A stretch of DNA of 34,645 nucleotides from Desulfovibrio sp. (GTDB lineage Bacteria; Desulfobacterota; Desulfovibrionia; Desulfovibrionales; Desulfovibrionaceae). The notes beneath the pieces were generated by a model, which ran no database searches, had not been told where the DNA came from, and saw only the letters and a program-made list of their open reading frames with translations. The position numbers were made by a program, and so were the translations under genes. The stretch covers positions 1 through 34,645 of the forward strand of contig JAISMK010000090.1 of assembly GCA_031276785.1 (NCBI GenBank). The letters are read 5' to 3'. Within the stretch, counting starts at the first letter, position 1. Each line of letters opens with the position of its first letter. This document shows positions 9,103-18,380 of the stretch, one piece after another.

Positions 9103-9123
9103 ACAATTTCATTATGAAATTGC
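9103..9123. repeat. Module D short palindrome
   Basis: ACAATTTCATTATGAAATTGC. Confidence 0.6.
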
Positions 9124-9220
9124 CGTGACAAATTCCCTTTCCGGACAAAAGCATAGACGGAAGTCCGGAAAATGTCTATTTGTCGATCCTGGAAAAGACC
9201 CGCCGGCGAAAGCGACAGCG

Positions 9221-9243
9221 GAGCAATTTTTCTTTGAAATTGC
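9221..9243. repeat. Module D short palindrome
   Basis: GAGCAATTTTTCTTTGAAATTGC. Confidence 0.6.
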
Positions 9244-9282
9244 TATCAAACAAGCGGACAGGCCGGACAAGAAGCAAACCGC

Positions 9283-9864
9283 TTATGCCGGTCTGCCGGA
9301 TTTGGTCGCGTCCGGCACTTCTGCCAGAAGACCGCTGCCTACATCGTATACATACCCGTAAATGGGGATGTTGCGCGGTACCAGCGGATGGCGGCGGAGG
9401 CGCCTTACATCGTCAACCACGCTCTTTTCCAGGTTGCTGAAGGCCAAAAAATTGAGGTAGGCGCCTTCGGCGGAACCTCCTTCTTTGCTTGGGTTGAACC
9501 ATTTTGTCCCGTCAAAAGATGCTGATTCCAGGCTCTCGTCAAGCAAATCAGAAATAATGTCATTATTAAACAGGGTCATGCCGCAATTTGTGTGGTGGAT
9601 CACAAACCATTCCTGCGTTCCGAGAAGTTTGTGGGAAATGAGCAGAGAGCGAATGGCGTCGTCACTGCTACGTCCTCCGGCGTTTCTGATGACATGGGCA
9701 TCGCCTTCGGCCAATCCGGCGAACTTCGCCGGGTCCAGACGGGCATCCATGCATGTTAGAACTGCGAACTTCCTGGCCGGCGGCAAGGCCAAGTCTTTTT
9801 TGGCTCCAAACCCGGCCGCATACTTGCGATTGGCCTCCAGGACCTCAGTTAGAATTTGGCTCAT
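9283..9864 (-). CDS. Beta-class carbonic anhydrase
   Basis: [31 protein letters not shown] (Cys-Asp-Arg / His-x-x-Cys zinc ligands); start refined to MSQIL at 9864. Confidence 0.92.
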   Translation of the reverse strand: MSQILTEVLEANRKYAAGFGAKKDLALPPARKFAVLTCMDARLDPAKFAGLAEGDAHVIRNAGGRSSDDAIRSLLISHKLLGTQEWFVIHHTNCGMTLFNNDIISDLLDESLESASFDGTKWFNPSKEGGSAEGAYLNFLAFSNLEKSVVDDVRRLRRHPLVPRNIPIYGYVYDVGSGLLAEVPDATKSGRPA

Positions 9865-9995
9865 TTGGGATTCCCTCCTTCTGTATCCAGATGTAAATCT
9901 GGATAGTTGTAATTTCCATATTAATATTACCTGTTTTATCATATTTTAGAAAGAACCTCCTGTCAACCCCAATCAGCGTGAGACCACAATTTTTA

Positions 9996-10020
9996 GAGCA
10001 ATTTCAGGATGAAATTGCTC
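9996..10020. repeat. Module D short palindrome
   Basis: GAGCAATTTCAGGATGAAATTGCTC. Confidence 0.75.
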
Positions 10021-10057
10021 AGGCGGCCGCGTGTGCGGACGCCCGCCGCGAAGGCCT

Positions 10058-10091
10058 AGAGCGGTTTAACTTTGAAAAGTCAAACCGCTCT
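10058..10091. repeat. Module A palindrome (CGG/CCG arm variant)
   Basis: AGAGCGGTTTAACTTTGAAAAGTCAAACCGCTCT. Confidence 0.85.
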
Positions 10092-10204
10092 AATTGCTCT
10101 ATTGTTTCTTTGCTTTTCCAGACATATCCCGTATAGTGGATCCGCCCGCGTTGCGGCGGCGGCCCCGGCCTCTTGGTCTCTTCCGCCTGCCGCCTGGCGA
10201 CTAT

Positions 10205-10230
10205 AGAGCAATTTCATTTTGAAATTGCTG
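10205..10230. repeat. Module D short palindrome
   Basis: AGAGCAATTTCATTTTGAAATTGCTG. Confidence 0.7.
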
Positions 10231-10315
10231 TGGAGATCGTGCGCTGGCGCTGGCCTCTGAGGCGTAAGCTCAATTTATTTGTGCCCTTCGAAAAATGCTC
10301 TAGCGGAGTGTGCCC

Positions 10316-11386
10316 ATGCGCCCTGTTCTCCCCGCGCCGTTTCCAGGCCGCCTGTTCCGTCCGGCCGTCTGCCTGGCCCTGGCTTTTGTCCTGGCCTGGG
10401 AGCCCTGCCGCCCGGCAATGGTCCTGGCGGCCTCTCAGTGGACGGAGGAAAGCCGGGATCCGGGCCTGGCAACGTCTGAAAACGGCTCCGAGAGGGAACC
10501 GGCCTCCGGCTGGGAAGGATTTTTCGCCGGCTCCTACCTGGGAGGCATTTTGTTTGGCTACCCGGTCAAAGGACCGGCTCTGCCTGATTTTCTGGCGGCC
10601 TGCGCCCTGGGTCTTATGCTGATGCGCGCTCTGCGTTCCGGTCGGCGAAACTCCGGCGGCGGGAGGGAAAAACCCAGGCTCACGCCCCGGGATTTGCGCG
10701 GCGACTACCGGACCCTTCAGAATTCTTCCCGGAATTCACTTCCCTCGGATTCCCCGGGGAGCGGCCGGCCCGGAGAGGACGGCCGGGGGGACGGAGAGGA
10801 AAGCGCCGGGAGCGGGCTGCGGCCGGATGACTGGATGGGGGGGGGGGATCACAAGGAAATGCAGAAGCGGGCCAGAACGGTCTGGGATGGTCTGCGCAGC
10901 GGACGGCAGGATCCCGGGGCCTCCTCCGGGGAGGAAACGGCCGCGGACCTCTCCGGCTCCGGAGTCCCTTCTGGTTCCGTGGACCCGGGCGTTGCTCTGC
11001 CGGCGGATTTTGATGCTCAGGACTTTCTGGATGGAGCGCGCCTGCTCTACTCCCGCCTGCAAACATCCTGGGCCGCCAGGAACCTGGAAGATCTCGCCCC
11101 CTTCACTACTCCGGAAATGCAGAATATGCTGCGCCGGCAGGCGGAACTGGAGCCCGCGCCCGGCAGCGTGGAGGTTTTGCTAGTAACGGCTGTTCTGACC
11201 GGTTTTACCCGCGGGCAGGGGGAAGAGCGGGTGCGGGTGGCCTTCAGCGCCCTTCTCCAGCAAGGCCCGGAGGAGGAAGGCAAAATTACGGTCAACGAAA
11301 TCTGGGAATTTTTTCGAGGTCCGGCGAGCGGCGGCGGCTGGCGCCTGTCCGGCATAGAGCAGGCGCCTGATTCCCTGGCCCCATGA
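10316..11386 (+). CDS. Tim44-like domain membrane/secreted protein containing an in-frame G11 tract
   Basis: Signal-like N-terminus; GWEGFFAGSYLGGILFG hydrophobic segment; C-terminal FLDGARLLYSRLQTSWAARNLEDLAPFTTPEMQ… typical of bacterial Tim44-like domains. GTG 10310 is an alternative start. Confidence 0.75.
   Translation: MRPVLPAPFPGRLFRPAVCLALAFVLAWEPCRPAMVLAASQWTEESRDPGLATSENGSEREPASGWEGFFAGSYLGGILFGYPVKGPALPDFLAACALGLMLMRALRSGRRNSGGGREKPRLTPRDLRGDYRTLQNSSRNSLPSDSPGSGRPGEDGRGDGEESAGSGLRPDDWMGGGDHKEMQKRARTVWDGLRSGRQDPGASSGEETAADLSGSGVPSGSVDPGVALPADFDAQDFLDGARLLYSRLQTSWAARNLEDLAPFTTPEMQNMLRRQAELEPAPGSVEVLLVTAVLTGFTRGQGEERVRVAFSALLQQGPEEEGKITVNEIWEFFRGPASGGGWRLSGIEQAPDSLAP
10837..10847 (+). 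repeat. Homopolymeric G11 tract inside the Tim44-like CDS
   Basis: ATGGGGGGGGGGGAT; codons ATG GGG GGG GGG GAT. Confidence 0.9.
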
Positions 11387-11498
11387 AACGCGCCGCGGTC
11401 TTTATCCGGCGCGGGAAGCCCGGCGGGCGGCCCGTCCTTCCCTTTCCCGATCCCTGCCGGCTGCCGCCGGCCAATAAAAGAAGGCATATTCATTCCCC

Positions 11499-13211
11499 AT
11501 GGACAATGACAGCATTTTCGGACTTGCTCCCCGCCTGCGGCGTCCCCCGGCGGCCGGGCGCGATGCCCGTCTGACCATCACCCCTCTGGGGGGGTTCGGC
11601 GAGATCGGCATGAACTGCATGATCTGGAGCACCGCCAAAGCCAAGGTCATAGTGGACTGCGGGCTGATGTTCCCCAATGACTCCCACCTGGGGGTGGATG
11701 TTGTCATCCCGCGCTTTGAGTGCCTGCAGGGCTGCCGGGACGAGGTTCTGGGCATCGTTCTCACCCACGGACACGAGGATCACATCGGCGCCCTGCCCTG
11801 GCTGATGCCGCACCTACGCGTCCCTGTTTACGCCTCGCCCTTCACTCTGGCCCTGGTGGAACACAAGCTGCGCGAACACGGCCTGCTGGACGGCCGCCAA
11901 CTGGTGCCCGTGAGCCCGGAAAAGCCCGTAACGCTGGGGGATCTGCGGTTTCACTTCTTCCCGGCCTATCACTCCATAATTGACGGCTACTGCCTGGGGG
12001 TGGAGACTCCGGCGGGCAGGGTCATCCACACGGGGGACTTCAAGCTGGAAAAAGATCCTCTGGAAGGAGCGGGCACGGATCTTCCGGGGATCAAACATTT
12101 TGTGGGCAAAGAAGGGGCCGCCCTGCTGCTGTCCGACTCCACCAATGTGGAGCGGGAGGGATTTTCCCTCACCGAGCGCGATGTCCTGTCCACCTTGCGG
12201 CTTTTGTTCAGCGAAGCCAAGGGCCGTATTCTGGTTACCCTGTTCTCCAGCCATATCCAGCGCATTCAGGAGGTTTTCGACTGCGCCCGCGAAACCGGGC
12301 GCATTGTGGCCGTGAGCGGCCGCAGCCTGCTCAACAACATAGAAACGGCCCAGCGCCTGGGTCGTCTGCGCCCGCCGGAGCGGCTCTACCTGGATACCGC
12401 CGCCATGCCTCAGGTGGCGGACCGCAAACTTGTTCTTCTGGTCACCGGCTCCCAGGGCGAGCCCTTGTCCGCCCTGGCCAGGATCTCCTCCGGAGAGCAT
12501 AAACACCTGTCCATCCATGAGGAGGACACGGTGATCATGTCTTCCCGGATGATCCCCGGCAATACCTCGGCCGTGAACGGCATGGTCAACAATCTCTTCC
12601 GCCTGGGAGCGGAAGTTTACCATGACCGGGATTTGCCGGTGCATGCCTCTGGCCATGCCCAGAGGGGAGAATTGAAAGAGATGCTCCTGGCTGTGCGGCC
12701 GCGCCATTTTGTCCCTGTTCACGGGGAATACCGCCACCTGGTCAAGCACAGGCGCCTGGCCGTGGAGTGCGGCGTGGAGGAGGACAATGCCCACATTATT
12801 GAAAACGGCCAGCCCTTCACTCTGACCCTTGACGGTTTTTCCCTGGAAGCGCCCATCCCGGCCGAGTCCATTCTGGTGGACGGCAAGGGCGTGGGGGATG
12901 TGGGACAGTCTCTGCTGAAGGAGCGCCGCTTGCTGGGCGACGAAGGCATGGTGGTGGTGACCATGGTTTTGGACGAGGAGACCTGGGAAATTTTGCAGGG
13001 TCCGGAGATCTTCTCCCGCGGCTTTGTCTTTGAACAACAATACAGCCATATTCTGGAAGATGCCGTGAAGGTGGCCCGGGAAATCGTGGAGACCTCCGTG
13101 CCCGGGGATGAAGGCCGGATCAAGGAACGGGTGCGCGTTGCCCTGCGCCGCCTTTTCCGCAGGGTTCTGGACCGTGATCCCGTGCTGCTTCCCATTGTCA
13201 ACGTTGTCTGA
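11499..13211 (+). CDS. rnj: Ribonuclease J (metallo-beta-lactamase/beta-CASP)
   Basis: PLGGFGEIGMNC, LTHGHEDHIGALPW, HTGDFKLE, LFSSHIQRIQE, SGHAQRGELKEML, PVHGEYRHL. Confidence 0.95.
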   Translation: MDNDSIFGLAPRLRRPPAAGRDARLTITPLGGFGEIGMNCMIWSTAKAKVIVDCGLMFPNDSHLGVDVVIPRFECLQGCRDEVLGIVLTHGHEDHIGALPWLMPHLRVPVYASPFTLALVEHKLREHGLLDGRQLVPVSPEKPVTLGDLRFHFFPAYHSIIDGYCLGVETPAGRVIHTGDFKLEKDPLEGAGTDLPGIKHFVGKEGAALLLSDSTNVEREGFSLTERDVLSTLRLLFSEAKGRILVTLFSSHIQRIQEVFDCARETGRIVAVSGRSLLNNIETAQRLGRLRPPERLYLDTAAMPQVADRKLVLLVTGSQGEPLSALARISSGEHKHLSIHEEDTVIMSSRMIPGNTSAVNGMVNNLFRLGAEVYHDRDLPVHASGHAQRGELKEMLLAVRPRHFVPVHGEYRHLVKHRRLAVECGVEEDNAHIIENGQPFTLTLDGFSLEAPIPAESILVDGKGVGDVGQSLLKERRLLGDEGMVVVTMVLDEETWEILQGPEIFSRGFVFEQQYSHILEDAVKVAREIVETSVPGDEGRIKERVRVALRRLFRRVLDRDPVLLPIVNVV

Positions 13212-13312
13212 ACCTCCAGGGCGATCCCGGATCGCCCGCCGCGGGGCGGAGCCGGGCGCGTCCCGCGGCAATACGCAATGCCTCCGCAGCACAAGCCCGC
13301 CGGAAACGCCCT

Positions 13313-14431
13313 ATGCCCCTTCCCTCCGCCAGCCTCCTGCGCCGCAAGCGGCTTATTCTCCCCCTTCTCGCGGCCGCGGGTATTCTTGTCTTTTTTCTCG
13401 CCCGGCCCCGGCAGGCCGTTCCGCCTCCGCAGGCTCAGCCCGTGCGGACCGCCGAAGTCGCCCTGATGGATTTCCCCCTGTATTTTTACGGTCTGGGCAC
13501 AGTGACCCCGGAAAATACCGTCCTGGTCAAAAGCAGGGTGGACGGCGAACTCATCGCCATCCATTTTACCGAGGGCCAGGACGTGGCTGCCGGAGATCTC
13601 CTGGCGGAAATCGATCCCCGTCCCTTTGAGGTCCGCCTCAAGGAAACCGAGGGCGCCCTGGCCCGGGATGCCGCCCTGCTCAGGGACGCCCGCCTGGATC
13701 TGGAGCGTTACCGGGGGCTGATTCGCAAAGAGGCGGTTTCCGCGCAGCAGCTTCAGGCCCAGGAGTCCCTGGTGGGCCAGTACGAAGGCGCGGTGCGCAT
13801 GGATGAGGCGGCCATCGCCGATGCGCGCCTCCAGCTTGAATACAGCCGCATAACCGCGCCTGTTTCCGGACGCCTGGGCCTGCGCCAGGCAGATCTCGGC
13901 AGCATGATCCGGGCCTCGGACGCCACCGGCCTGGTGGTCATCACCCAGATACGGCCCATGCATGTCATTTTTTCCCTGGTGGAAAAGCAGGTGCCCGAGG
14001 TTCTGAGGGCGATGCGCACAGGCCCCCTTCCCGTGGAGGCATGGGATCAGGACAACAAACAACTCCTGGCCTCCGGGACGCTCCTGACTCTGGATAACCG
14101 GATTGACAGCGCCACGGGCACTGTCAAGGCCAAGGCCGTCTTTGACAATGCGGGGGAACAGCTTTTTCCCAATCAGTTCGTAAACGTCCGCCTCCTGACG
14201 GCCACCCTGGCCGGGACGCCGGCGGTGCCCTCCGCGGCGGTGCAGCGCAACAACGATGGTTTTTTCGTCTATGTCGTCCAGCCCGACAACACGGTGCGGG
14301 TGCGACCTGTCCGCACCGGCCGGGCTTCCGCCAGCCACACGGTTATCGCCGAAGGCCTCGCCCCGGGCGAGATCGTGGTCTCCGCCGGGCTGGACCGCCT
14401 CCGCGACGGCAGCGCCGTTACGGCGCATTGA
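13313..14431 (+). CDS. RND efflux periplasmic adaptor (MdtA/MFP-like), no adjacent pump gene
   Basis: N-terminal TM, VDGELIAIHFTEGQDVAAGDLLAEIDPRPFE, LEYSRITAPVSGRLGLRQ, LDNRIDSATGTVKAKAVFDN. Confidence 0.92.
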   Translation: MPLPSASLLRRKRLILPLLAAAGILVFFLARPRQAVPPPQAQPVRTAEVALMDFPLYFYGLGTVTPENTVLVKSRVDGELIAIHFTEGQDVAAGDLLAEIDPRPFEVRLKETEGALARDAALLRDARLDLERYRGLIRKEAVSAQQLQAQESLVGQYEGAVRMDEAAIADARLQLEYSRITAPVSGRLGLRQADLGSMIRASDATGLVVITQIRPMHVIFSLVEKQVPEVLRAMRTGPLPVEAWDQDNKQLLASGTLLTLDNRIDSATGTVKAKAVFDNAGEQLFPNQFVNVRLLTATLAGTPAVPSAAVQRNNDGFFVYVVQPDNTVRVRPVRTGRASASHTVIAEGLAPGEIVVSAGLDRLRDGSAVTAH

Positions 14432-14471
14432 CAGAGCAATTTCACTTTTATCCGAACACAGGCGGCAGGAC

Positions 14472-15617
14472 ATGGAACAGACGATCTATTACCTGGAAGG
14501 GGACGGGGTGGGGCCGGAAATCTGGCGGGCGGCCCGGCCGGTGCTGGACGCGGCCGTGGACAAGGCCTACTCCGGGGAGCGGCGCCTTGTCTGGCGGGAA
14601 ATTCTGGCCGGGGAAAAGGCCTGGAAGGAAACAGGGCAGCTCCTGCCGGAAGAGAGCCTGCTGGCCTTGCGGGGAGCGGCCTACGCCATCAAGGGCCCCC
14701 TGGGCACGCCGGTGGGCGCGGGCTTTCGCAGCCTCAACGTTACCCTTCGCCGGACTCTGGATCTGTATGCCTGCATCCGGCCGGTGCGCTATTTTCCGGG
14801 CATTTCCTCGCCCCTCAGGCATCCGGAACGGGTGGACATGGTAATCTTTCGGGAAAACACCGAGGATGTCTACATGGGAATTGAATTTCAGAGCCGTTCG
14901 GCGGAGGCGCGGCGGCTTATCGCCTTTCTGCGGGATGAACTGGGCGTGGAACTGGCCGAAGCCGCAGGCATCGGCATCAAGCCCATGACCGAGGCCGCTT
15001 CCAGGCGCCTGGTGCGCCGGGCTATCCGTTACGCCCTGGCAACGGGACGGCCCAGCGTCACCCTTATGCACAAGGGCAATATCATGAAATTTACCGAAGG
15101 GGCCTTCCGCGCCTGGGGCTATGCCGTGGCCCGCGAGGAATTCCCCCATCTCTGCCTGACGGAGGGCGAAGCGCAGGCGGGAAAGGTTCTGGTCCAAGAC
15201 AGCATCGCCGATGCCCTTTTCCAGTCCGTTCTCCTTTACCCTGAACGCTTCAGCGTCATTGCCGCCCCCAATCTGAACGGAGACTACCTGTCCGATGCCC
15301 TGGCCGCCCAAGTGGGAGGGCTGGGCATGGCTCCCGGAGTCAACATGTCCGACAGCTTGGCCTTTTACGAAGCCACCCACGGCACCGCCCCCGACATAGC
15401 CGGCAAGGACAGCGCCAACCCGTGCAGCCTGCTTCTTTCCGGGAGCATGATGCTGGAAAACATGGGCTGGACAGAGGCCGCCCGGCGGATAGAAGCCGCC
15501 GTGGAAACCGTCATCGCCCAAGGGCGGGTCACTGCGGATCTGGCAGCCCAGATGGAAGGAGCGACTCCGGTGGGCTGCGCGCGCTTCGGAGATCTTTTGG
15601 GCGAGGCCCTGCCCTGA
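14472..15617 (+). CDS. icd: NADP-type isocitrate dehydrogenase
   Basis: GDGVGPEIW, LNVTLRRTLDLYACIRPVRYFPG, FRENTEDVYMGIE, HKGNIMKFTEG, NLNGDYLSDALAAQVGGLG; start refined to ATG 14472. Confidence 0.93.
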   Translation: MEQTIYYLEGDGVGPEIWRAARPVLDAAVDKAYSGERRLVWREILAGEKAWKETGQLLPEESLLALRGAAYAIKGPLGTPVGAGFRSLNVTLRRTLDLYACIRPVRYFPGISSPLRHPERVDMVIFRENTEDVYMGIEFQSRSAEARRLIAFLRDELGVELAEAAGIGIKPMTEAASRRLVRRAIRYALATGRPSVTLMHKGNIMKFTEGAFRAWGYAVAREEFPHLCLTEGEAQAGKVLVQDSIADALFQSVLLYPERFSVIAAPNLNGDYLSDALAAQVGGLGMAPGVNMSDSLAFYEATHGTAPDIAGKDSANPCSLLLSGSMMLENMGWTEAARRIEAAVETVIAQGRVTADLAAQMEGATPVGCARFGDLLGEALP

Positions 15618-15723
15618 GAGCAGTTCAGGAATGAAACGTGTGAACTGCCCGGCAGGGATTGGCGAGCAAATCCCTGCCGCTAAACAGGAACAGGCGGGCT
15701 TTGCCGGCCGTAAGCGAACGGTT
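15617..15723 (+). repeat. Composite element A(degenerate)-B-C overlapping the icd stop codon
   Basis: AGAGCAGTTCAGGAATGAAACGTGTGAACTGCC + GGCAGGGATTGGCGAGCAAATCCCTGCC + CAGGCGGGCTTTGCCGGCCGTAAGCGAACGGTT. Confidence 0.75.
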
Positions 15724-15836
15724 GCGTTAATTGCTCCAATTCGGATGCCAGATAGAAATTGCCTCCCGCAATTTTTATATATCAGCCGCAACGAGCCTTT
15801 TCTCCCTCACGGTCCAAGAAACCTTAGGAGTATGCC

Positions 15837-16583
15837 ATGCTTAAACGCTTACCGCTTTTCTTTGCGCTGGTCGGATTGCTGTCCGCACTTGCAGCCTGCG
15901 ACCTTTCCAAAGGTCTTGACGCCGCAGGCGACGCTTATAAAAGCGTGACTCTTTCCGATGCGGAAATTCAGCAGCTCGGCCGGGACTCCGCCGCCCAACT
16001 GGATGCCCAGAATCCCGTGGCCCAAAAGGGCGATCCCTATGCGCGCCGTCTGAACAAAATTATGGGTAATTTGCGCAAGGAAGACGGTCTGACTTTGAAC
16101 TTTAAGGTTTATAAGGTCAAGGATGTCAACGCCTTTGCTCTGCCCGACGGTTCGGTGCGCGTCTTTGCCGGCCTTCTGGATCTGATGAAGGACGACAACG
16201 AAGTTCTTTTTGTCCTGGGGCATGAAATCGGCCATGTGAAGAACGGCGACAGCAAGGATCGCTTCAAGCTGGTCTATGCCACCTCTGCCGCCCGGAAGAG
16301 CGCGGACGCCGCGGGCGGCACGGCCTCGGCCATCTCCAAATCCGCCCTGGCCGACCTGGGCGAGGCATTTATCCACGCCCAATACTCCCAGAAGCAGGAA
16401 TACGAGGCTGATGCCTACGGCTACCAGATTCTCAAGAAATATAAGAAAAACACCGCCGCCGCCGTTGCCGCTCTGCGCGCCCTGCAAAGCCTGGGCGGCA
16501 GCGGGGGAATGCTCTCTTCCCACCCGGATTCCGGCGACCGCGCGGACAGGATTCAGAAGATGATCGACGCGGACAAAAAATAA
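15837..16583 (+). CDS. M48-family metallopeptidase, predicted lipoprotein
   Basis: Lipobox-like LLSALAAC; zinc motif LGHEIGHVKNGD; EYEADAYG. Confidence 0.92.
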   Translation: MLKRLPLFFALVGLLSALAACDLSKGLDAAGDAYKSVTLSDAEIQQLGRDSAAQLDAQNPVAQKGDPYARRLNKIMGNLRKEDGLTLNFKVYKVKDVNAFALPDGSVRVFAGLLDLMKDDNEVLFVLGHEIGHVKNGDSKDRFKLVYATSAARKSADAAGGTASAISKSALADLGEAFIHAQYSQKQEYEADAYGYQILKKYKKNTAAAVAALRALQSLGGSGGMLSSHPDSGDRADRIQKMIDADKK

Positions 16584-16615
16584 TTCCTATACTTCAACTG
16601 TTGGAACAGTTTAGC

Positions 16616-16662
16616 TTTGAGATGGTTGCAGGCGGGCTTTGCCCGCTTGCAACCATCTCAAA
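16616..16662. repeat. 22-bp near-perfect hairpin downstream of the M48 gene
   Basis: TTTGAGATGGTTGCAGGCGGGC-TTT-GCCCGCTTGCAACCATCTCAAA, one G/T non-Watson-Crick position; no U-tract. Confidence 0.85.
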
Positions 16663-16723
16663 GCGCTGGGAGACGCAATCAGGCGGATATCCGGCGACTT
16701 CGCTTTACAGACAGGCGCTTTAT

Positions 16724-16783
16724 GGGCATTTTAACTTTGAAAAAGTTGGACTGCTCTGCAAGGATTTGCTTGTAAATCCTTTA
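16724..16783 (+). repeat. Composite element A-B overlapping the serine protease stop codon
   Basis: …TTTTAACTTTGAAAAAGTTGGACTGCTCT + GCAAGGATTTGCTTGTAAATCCTTTA. Confidence 0.75.
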
Positions 16784-18214
16784 TTGAAGCATAAGAACGT
16801 TGAGATAAATGGCGCGCTGCTTATACCGACCTTCAAGGCATGTCGCAACAGCGCCTTCTCGGCACATGGCCTCTGTTCCGCGCAGCCATTCCTTTTGCCC
16901 GGCCGCGATCTGTGCTTGCATCGCCGGTCTTTTTTGCACCACTCTGGAATAGAGGGTCGATATCGTCACGTCCAGACCCGCAAGCCTGTCGCTGCCGCAG
17001 ATTGTTTGCTTGATCACCGTATCCGCCCGGGCGCAGTCAAAGGAGGGGGATCCGACCGCATGGGAACCCGGTTCGGGTACTTTCTTTGGCATCACGGTTT
17101 TGACCTTTGCCGGGATTTTTTTATCTTTGAGTGACAGGAAAGAGGACGGCGCAAGTTTGCCGTTTGGGTGCAGCCCCGCTGATTCAAACTTTCCGCTCCG
17201 GTCCCGGTCGAGGATGGAGTAATCCCATTTGCCGTCCCGATCCATGTCCATGGTGACAGCCTCCGTCACGCCGTCCGCCATTCTGAAGCAGAAACCCGGC
17301 AATGCCTGATCGTCCGGATAGTAATAGATGCGCTCGGTATCCGTACTGTCGGCGGTATATACCCGCAGGTACCCGGAATTGGCTTTGTCCCGCCCCTGAT
17401 AGGTCAGTTCGGGAGATTTGCGCGGTTCGTTTTTGGGACCGCTCTCAGCCCGGTTTTTTTGAGGTTCCCTGCCCGGTTGCGGCTGCGTCTTTACTTGTTC
17501 CGGCTGAGCGGGTTTGCAGGTGGGAACCGTATCAAGAAAGCGTAGAATTTCGCTTAACGACACGGCAAAATTCAATCCTTCCGCATCTTTGGTTTTGAAA
17601 GAATTGACCCCGACAAGGTGTCCCCGGTCACTGAGCAGGGGACCGCCGGAATTGCCGGGGTTGATGGGCGTTTGCGTCTGGATGACGTCGGCCTTGAACC
17701 GTTCGCGCGAACTGGCGCGCCATTCGAAATTTTTCCGCAACTGGCTGATGACCCCTTTGGTATACGTCCAGATGCCTCCCTGTGGATGGCCGATGGCATG
17801 CACATCGGCCCCGATTTCCAACTCGCTCAAAGCGCCAAGCGCAACGGGTGTGACATATTTGGGGATGCGTTTAATCCGAACCAGCGCCAGATCCTTGCCG
17901 GGAGCCTTTTTTATGACGTCGCCCACCATAAACTCGTCCGGATCGATGGGCGCTCCTTCTTCACGAGGCTTGAACGCCACGACGATTCTGTTGTCACGCG
18001 CGACGACGTGCCAGTTGGTCAGGATGTCCGTTTCATTCACGATGGAGCCCGACCCGAAGGAATCTTTTCCGATAAGAAGCACCACACTTGGGGAGACTTT
18101 TTTGAACAGCGCGGCGCTGTCGAGTTTTTCCTGACCGTTGGCAACCGTTGCTGCTCCAGCCGATGTGGCTGCGCAACAAATGCAGAAGAGAAGAACACGA
18201 CAAAAAGTTTTCAT
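16781..18214 (-). CDS. Secreted trypsin-like (DegP-type) serine protease with Asp-rich middle region and C-terminal LprI-like (DUF1311) domain
   Basis: Signal peptide MKTFCRVLLFCICCAATSAGA; LTNWHVV, KDLALVRI, NPGNSGGPLL triad regions; C-terminal FDCARADTVIKQTICGSDRLAGLDVTISTLYSRV…QKEWLRGTEAMC. Confidence 0.85.
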   Translation of the reverse strand: MKTFCRVLLFCICCAATSAGAATVANGQEKLDSAALFKKVSPSVVLLIGKDSFGSGSIVNETDILTNWHVVARDNRIVVAFKPREEGAPIDPDEFMVGDVIKKAPGKDLALVRIKRIPKYVTPVALGALSELEIGADVHAIGHPQGGIWTYTKGVISQLRKNFEWRASSRERFKADVIQTQTPINPGNSGGPLLSDRGHLVGVNSFKTKDAEGLNFAVSLSEILRFLDTVPTCKPAQPEQVKTQPQPGREPQKNRAESGPKNEPRKSPELTYQGRDKANSGYLRVYTADSTDTERIYYYPDDQALPGFCFRMADGVTEAVTMDMDRDGKWDYSILDRDRSGKFESAGLHPNGKLAPSSFLSLKDKKIPAKVKTVMPKKVPEPGSHAVGSPSFDCARADTVIKQTICGSDRLAGLDVTISTLYSRVVQKRPAMQAQIAAGQKEWLRGTEAMCREGAVATCLEGRYKQRAIYLNVLMLQ

Positions 18215-18380
18215 GGCAGACCTGTCAGAGAAAATTCCCAGGGCTCGCGCCCACAGTACCGCGATATCTTTCATAGACATTCACATGCACAGTATAAAAA
18301 CTCGCATCATGTTCATGAAATACACCGCAAACATCATGACCATACAGTAACGCTATTCTTGCAACGCAATACCTACGTGA

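Noticed and set aside
13219-13237. GGGCGATCC-C-GGATCGCCC hairpin after rnj as a terminator
   Set aside because: Short loop and no U-tract; could be incidental in GC-rich DNA
11814-14473. Long minus-strand ORFs (492 and 584 aa) opposite rnj and the RND adaptor
   Set aside because: High-GC shadow ORFs without family motifs; the opposite strand encodes clear proteins
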